Shown here in pieces: positions 61,994 through 64,000 of a stretch of DNA of 64,000 nt. The DNA comes from Bathynomus jamesi (taxonomy: Eukaryota; Arthropoda; Malacostraca; Isopoda; Cirolanidae). Location of the stretch: positions 391,001-455,000 of the forward strand of contig JAJOZX010000090.1 in NCBI GenBank assembly GCA_023014485.1, read 5' to 3'. A model generated the notes under the pieces. The model saw only the letters and a program-made list of their open reading frames with translations, was not told the origin of the DNA and ran no database searches. Made by a program: the position numbers and the translations under genes. Position 1 is the stretch's first letter. Every line of letters starts with the position of its first letter.

Positions 61994-62392
61994 TGTTACG
62001 TGCCTTGAAAAGTGGACGCTCAATGTCCTGGTTGAGGTTTAAGTTTTGGTTTTTTGGCTAAAAATACAATAGTTACCCCTTTTTCTTTGATTTATTCAAT
62101 CCGACGTGAATGCAACGAGTCTTTTACTTATATAGAGGTTCTGAATGTAGGGGGACTAGGATTGCTTTAAACCCTAGGTCCATGTCCCAAAGCTGGATCC
62201 TGTCTGCTTTGCAGATAGCTGGTGAGGGAAGCTATATTTATGGGATCTCTTTGCGAGAGACCCGTTGCCCACGTCAGGCTAGCATCATGAAAAAGAAAAA
62301 CTATGGTATTTGTCATTTACCATTACTTATTCGGACTATAGTGGATTTAATTTTCCCAGAAGAGTTCCTTGTTCCATGCACGGTCTGTGTTT

Positions 62393-62396
<4 letters not shown>
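61994..62396 (-). repeat. LTR-like unit 4 (403 bp)
   Basis: Same orientation as unit 3 with a few substitutions and one or two small indels. It ends at GTGTTTAACA followed by (TA)n. With units 2 and 3 it forms a tandem array of LTR and short spacer. Confidence 0.75.
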
Positions 62397-62424
<28 letters not shown>

Positions 62425-62427
<3 letters not shown>

Positions 62428-62580
62428 GGTGGCGCAAAAGTCAGGAGTCAAAGGGTATTCATTGCATAAATTATAAATTTTTTAACTAAAATGTTAATTT
62501 TTATTTAAAATAATGGAGGCTATACAACGGAAAAAGATCCATTCTCTCTGGTTCTTTTGACTCCTGCATCACCCTCACCC
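62425..62580. mobile_element. mariner-type MITE, TIR CAGGGTGGCGCAAAAGTCAG
   Basis: A left end CAGGGTGGCGCAAAAGTCAG and a right end CTCCTGCATCACCCTCACCC are partly inverted; they share GGAGTCAAA and its complement. TA flanks both sides. About 156 bp, with no coding capacity, between (TA)n tracts. Confidence 0.75.
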
Positions 62581-62592
62581 TATATATATATA

Positions 62593-63400
62593 TGTTAACC
62601 CCTCCGTCTATGGCCCTGGGGTGGTTCGGATCGACGGGGGTTCTGGTTAGGAGGCAAGCAACGGATGTGTGACTTGAAGTGGTTTTCTTCTATACTACTC
62701 TCCGAGTTCTTCTTTAGTGGCTCGGAGGATTCTGAGAGGCTTATTAAATTCTTTGGGGTTTCTCCCCGATTCTTCTTGTAACTTATCGGGAGATTCTAAT
62801 GACTAAGTTTTCTGAAGAGAGCACGGCTCGAAGGAGAAGATAAAGACTTTTTCTTACTGTGTTTTACTCCTAAACTGTTACAGGTAATGCTCAGCCTCGT
62901 AGTTGGAATCAGAACAAACATGGAAGAAATTGGTGGGCTTTATATACCCCAATTCTACTAACATCATCATTATTAAATGTTGAAGAGGCTGCATTATTTT
63001 TGCACAATATTTGAAAAGAAAGTAAATCTTTTAGCTGTGGTAAGGTTTAAACGAATAAACAAGATATTTGAAGATGAAGCCATATTTTTATCTTAAATGT
63101 GTATTTTCAGATCTGATGTTATCATGATCTGCCAAGTTAACTAAAAGTGGAAATTGAACTATGCATCTTTACACTAAAATATGCATATGAGTAAAAATTA
63201 AAGGTTTAAGATTTACAATTAAATGCTTAGGCAAGACATGACTTCATCTTTTATAACGAAGAAAGAATGTATACAAAACATGACATGGCAAAAGTTACTC
63301 AGGATTCATTATTAAGCTAAATCTAAAAAATGATTATGAGATTTTAAAAAAAACAACAGGTCATCAATTATTTGGCAAAGTAGAAAGCACATCAAAATTT
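62593..63400 (+). repeat. Dispersed repeat R1 (copy 2)
   Basis: It starts TGTTAACCCCTCCGTCTATG after a (TA)n tract. It matches copy 1 through GTTACAGGTAATGCTCAGCC, GATCTGATGTTATCATGATC and GACATGACTTCATCTTTT. It lacks the second 66-bp unit and the 107-bp tandem duplication of copy 1. No coding sequence. Confidence 0.6.
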
Positions 63401-64000
63401 ATGCCAACGGAAAAATAATAATAAAAAAATAACAACAGTATCGCCGATTCTACATTCCTTATGGCGACACAATGTCGGGTCGGACATTGAGTACATTGTA
63501 ATTTTGGTCTACTGTAACTATGATTATAATTACCAATTCATTTATTATCGTTAACTACAATTTCATTAAAGTACATTGACTACGTCATTTAGTACATTAC
63601 ATTATTAAGTACAGTTTCATTAAAGTACATTACATTATATTAAATTAAAAGTATTACAGTTAATTATAATTAAACAGTTACTATAACTTTTTGTTTTTAC
63701 AGTGTTTCATATTAATAGACAATTAAGATGTTTAGAAATATAATACAAAGTACATGGCACTTACGAGATAATTTATTTACGAAATAATATGCTATCGGAG
63801 GTATTTTATCTTTGAAGCGCTCGATTCTGTCTGTCAGCTGAATTCGAGAATAACTTACCAAGCATTTATGAATATCTTTAGGGGTGAACGCACTTAAAAA
63901 TAAAAATGAAAAAAAATATAATACGAGAACGTTTTCGAACGAAGGCAAAAGTTTTGCGTTTCATAGATTGACACGAGTAAAAATAGACTGATAAGTTGAT
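63401..64000. other. No recognisable gene
   Basis: AT-rich sequence with several AAAGTACATT/TTACATT short repeats (63560-63650). No coding family or TIR recognised before the window ends. Confidence 0.45.

Overview
This 64-kb window looks like intergenic or heterochromatin-like DNA from an arthropod. A crustacean is my best guess, from general impression rather than a marker. The support is an AT-rich sequence, very long (TA)n tracts, a CCTAA/TTAGG-type (arthropod telomeric) block at 4303-4345, and a dense mix of mariner/rosa-like, Tc1, hAT, Merlin, Penelope-like (PLE), CR1-like LINE and SINE elements. I recognise no host protein gene, no intact rRNA or tRNA gene and no CRISPR array. Almost every recognisable reading frame belongs to a transposable element, and most are broken.

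Layout. 1-5 kb: a hAT element nested in the target duplication of a MITE, a MITE with a strong hairpin, a SINE fragment, a deleted mariner and a Merlin element. 6-9.7 kb: a MITE with a perfect target-site duplication (TSD), two two-headed tRNA SINEs, a LINE 3' end, and rosa-type and Tc1 remnants. 9.7-12.2 kb: no recognisable gene. 12.2-14.3 kb: a 5S-derived SINE, LINE tails, a MITE and an RTE-like LINE remnant. 15-17.5 kb: a PLE broken by two MITEs and by an inversion. 17.6-19.5 kb: a rosa-like mariner with a nested Tigger-like MITE. 20.2-24 kb: two LINEs. 24.2-28.4 kb: five PLE pieces arranged as head-to-head inverted pairs. 29.5-31.8 kb: two hAT pseudogenes. 32.2-37.3 kb: a CR1 tail, a ZMYM1-like hAT and a defective member of an uncharacterised transposase family. 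38-44.1 kb: two PLEs, a rosa mariner and a D34D mariner. 44.6-54.5 kb: a dispersed repeat, a second rosa copy, and a LINE encoding a CCCH finger that is split by a 3.5-kb transposon with 324-bp terminal inverted repeats and an almost intact 686-aa transposase. 55.6-60.9 kb: a MITE, a CR1 LINE carrying a hairpin insertion, a Tc1 element and a second CR1 LINE. 60.9-62.4 kb: an LTR array. 62.4-63.4 kb: a mariner MITE and a second copy of the dispersed repeat.

The relations between elements are the most informative part. Several TSDs can be read directly and give an order of insertion: hAT into MITE, MITE into PLE followed by inversion, mariner into PLE, the long-TIR transposon into a LINE, and a PLE-like hairpin into CR1. 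PLE copies recur as 5'-truncated head-to-head dimers whose 3' ends, carrying a hammerhead-like motif, face outward. The 57-kb example is flanked by a 13-bp TSD, which suggests that it integrated as an inverted unit. Start coordinates of degenerate frames are approximate; several open frames have no ATG at their first codon.
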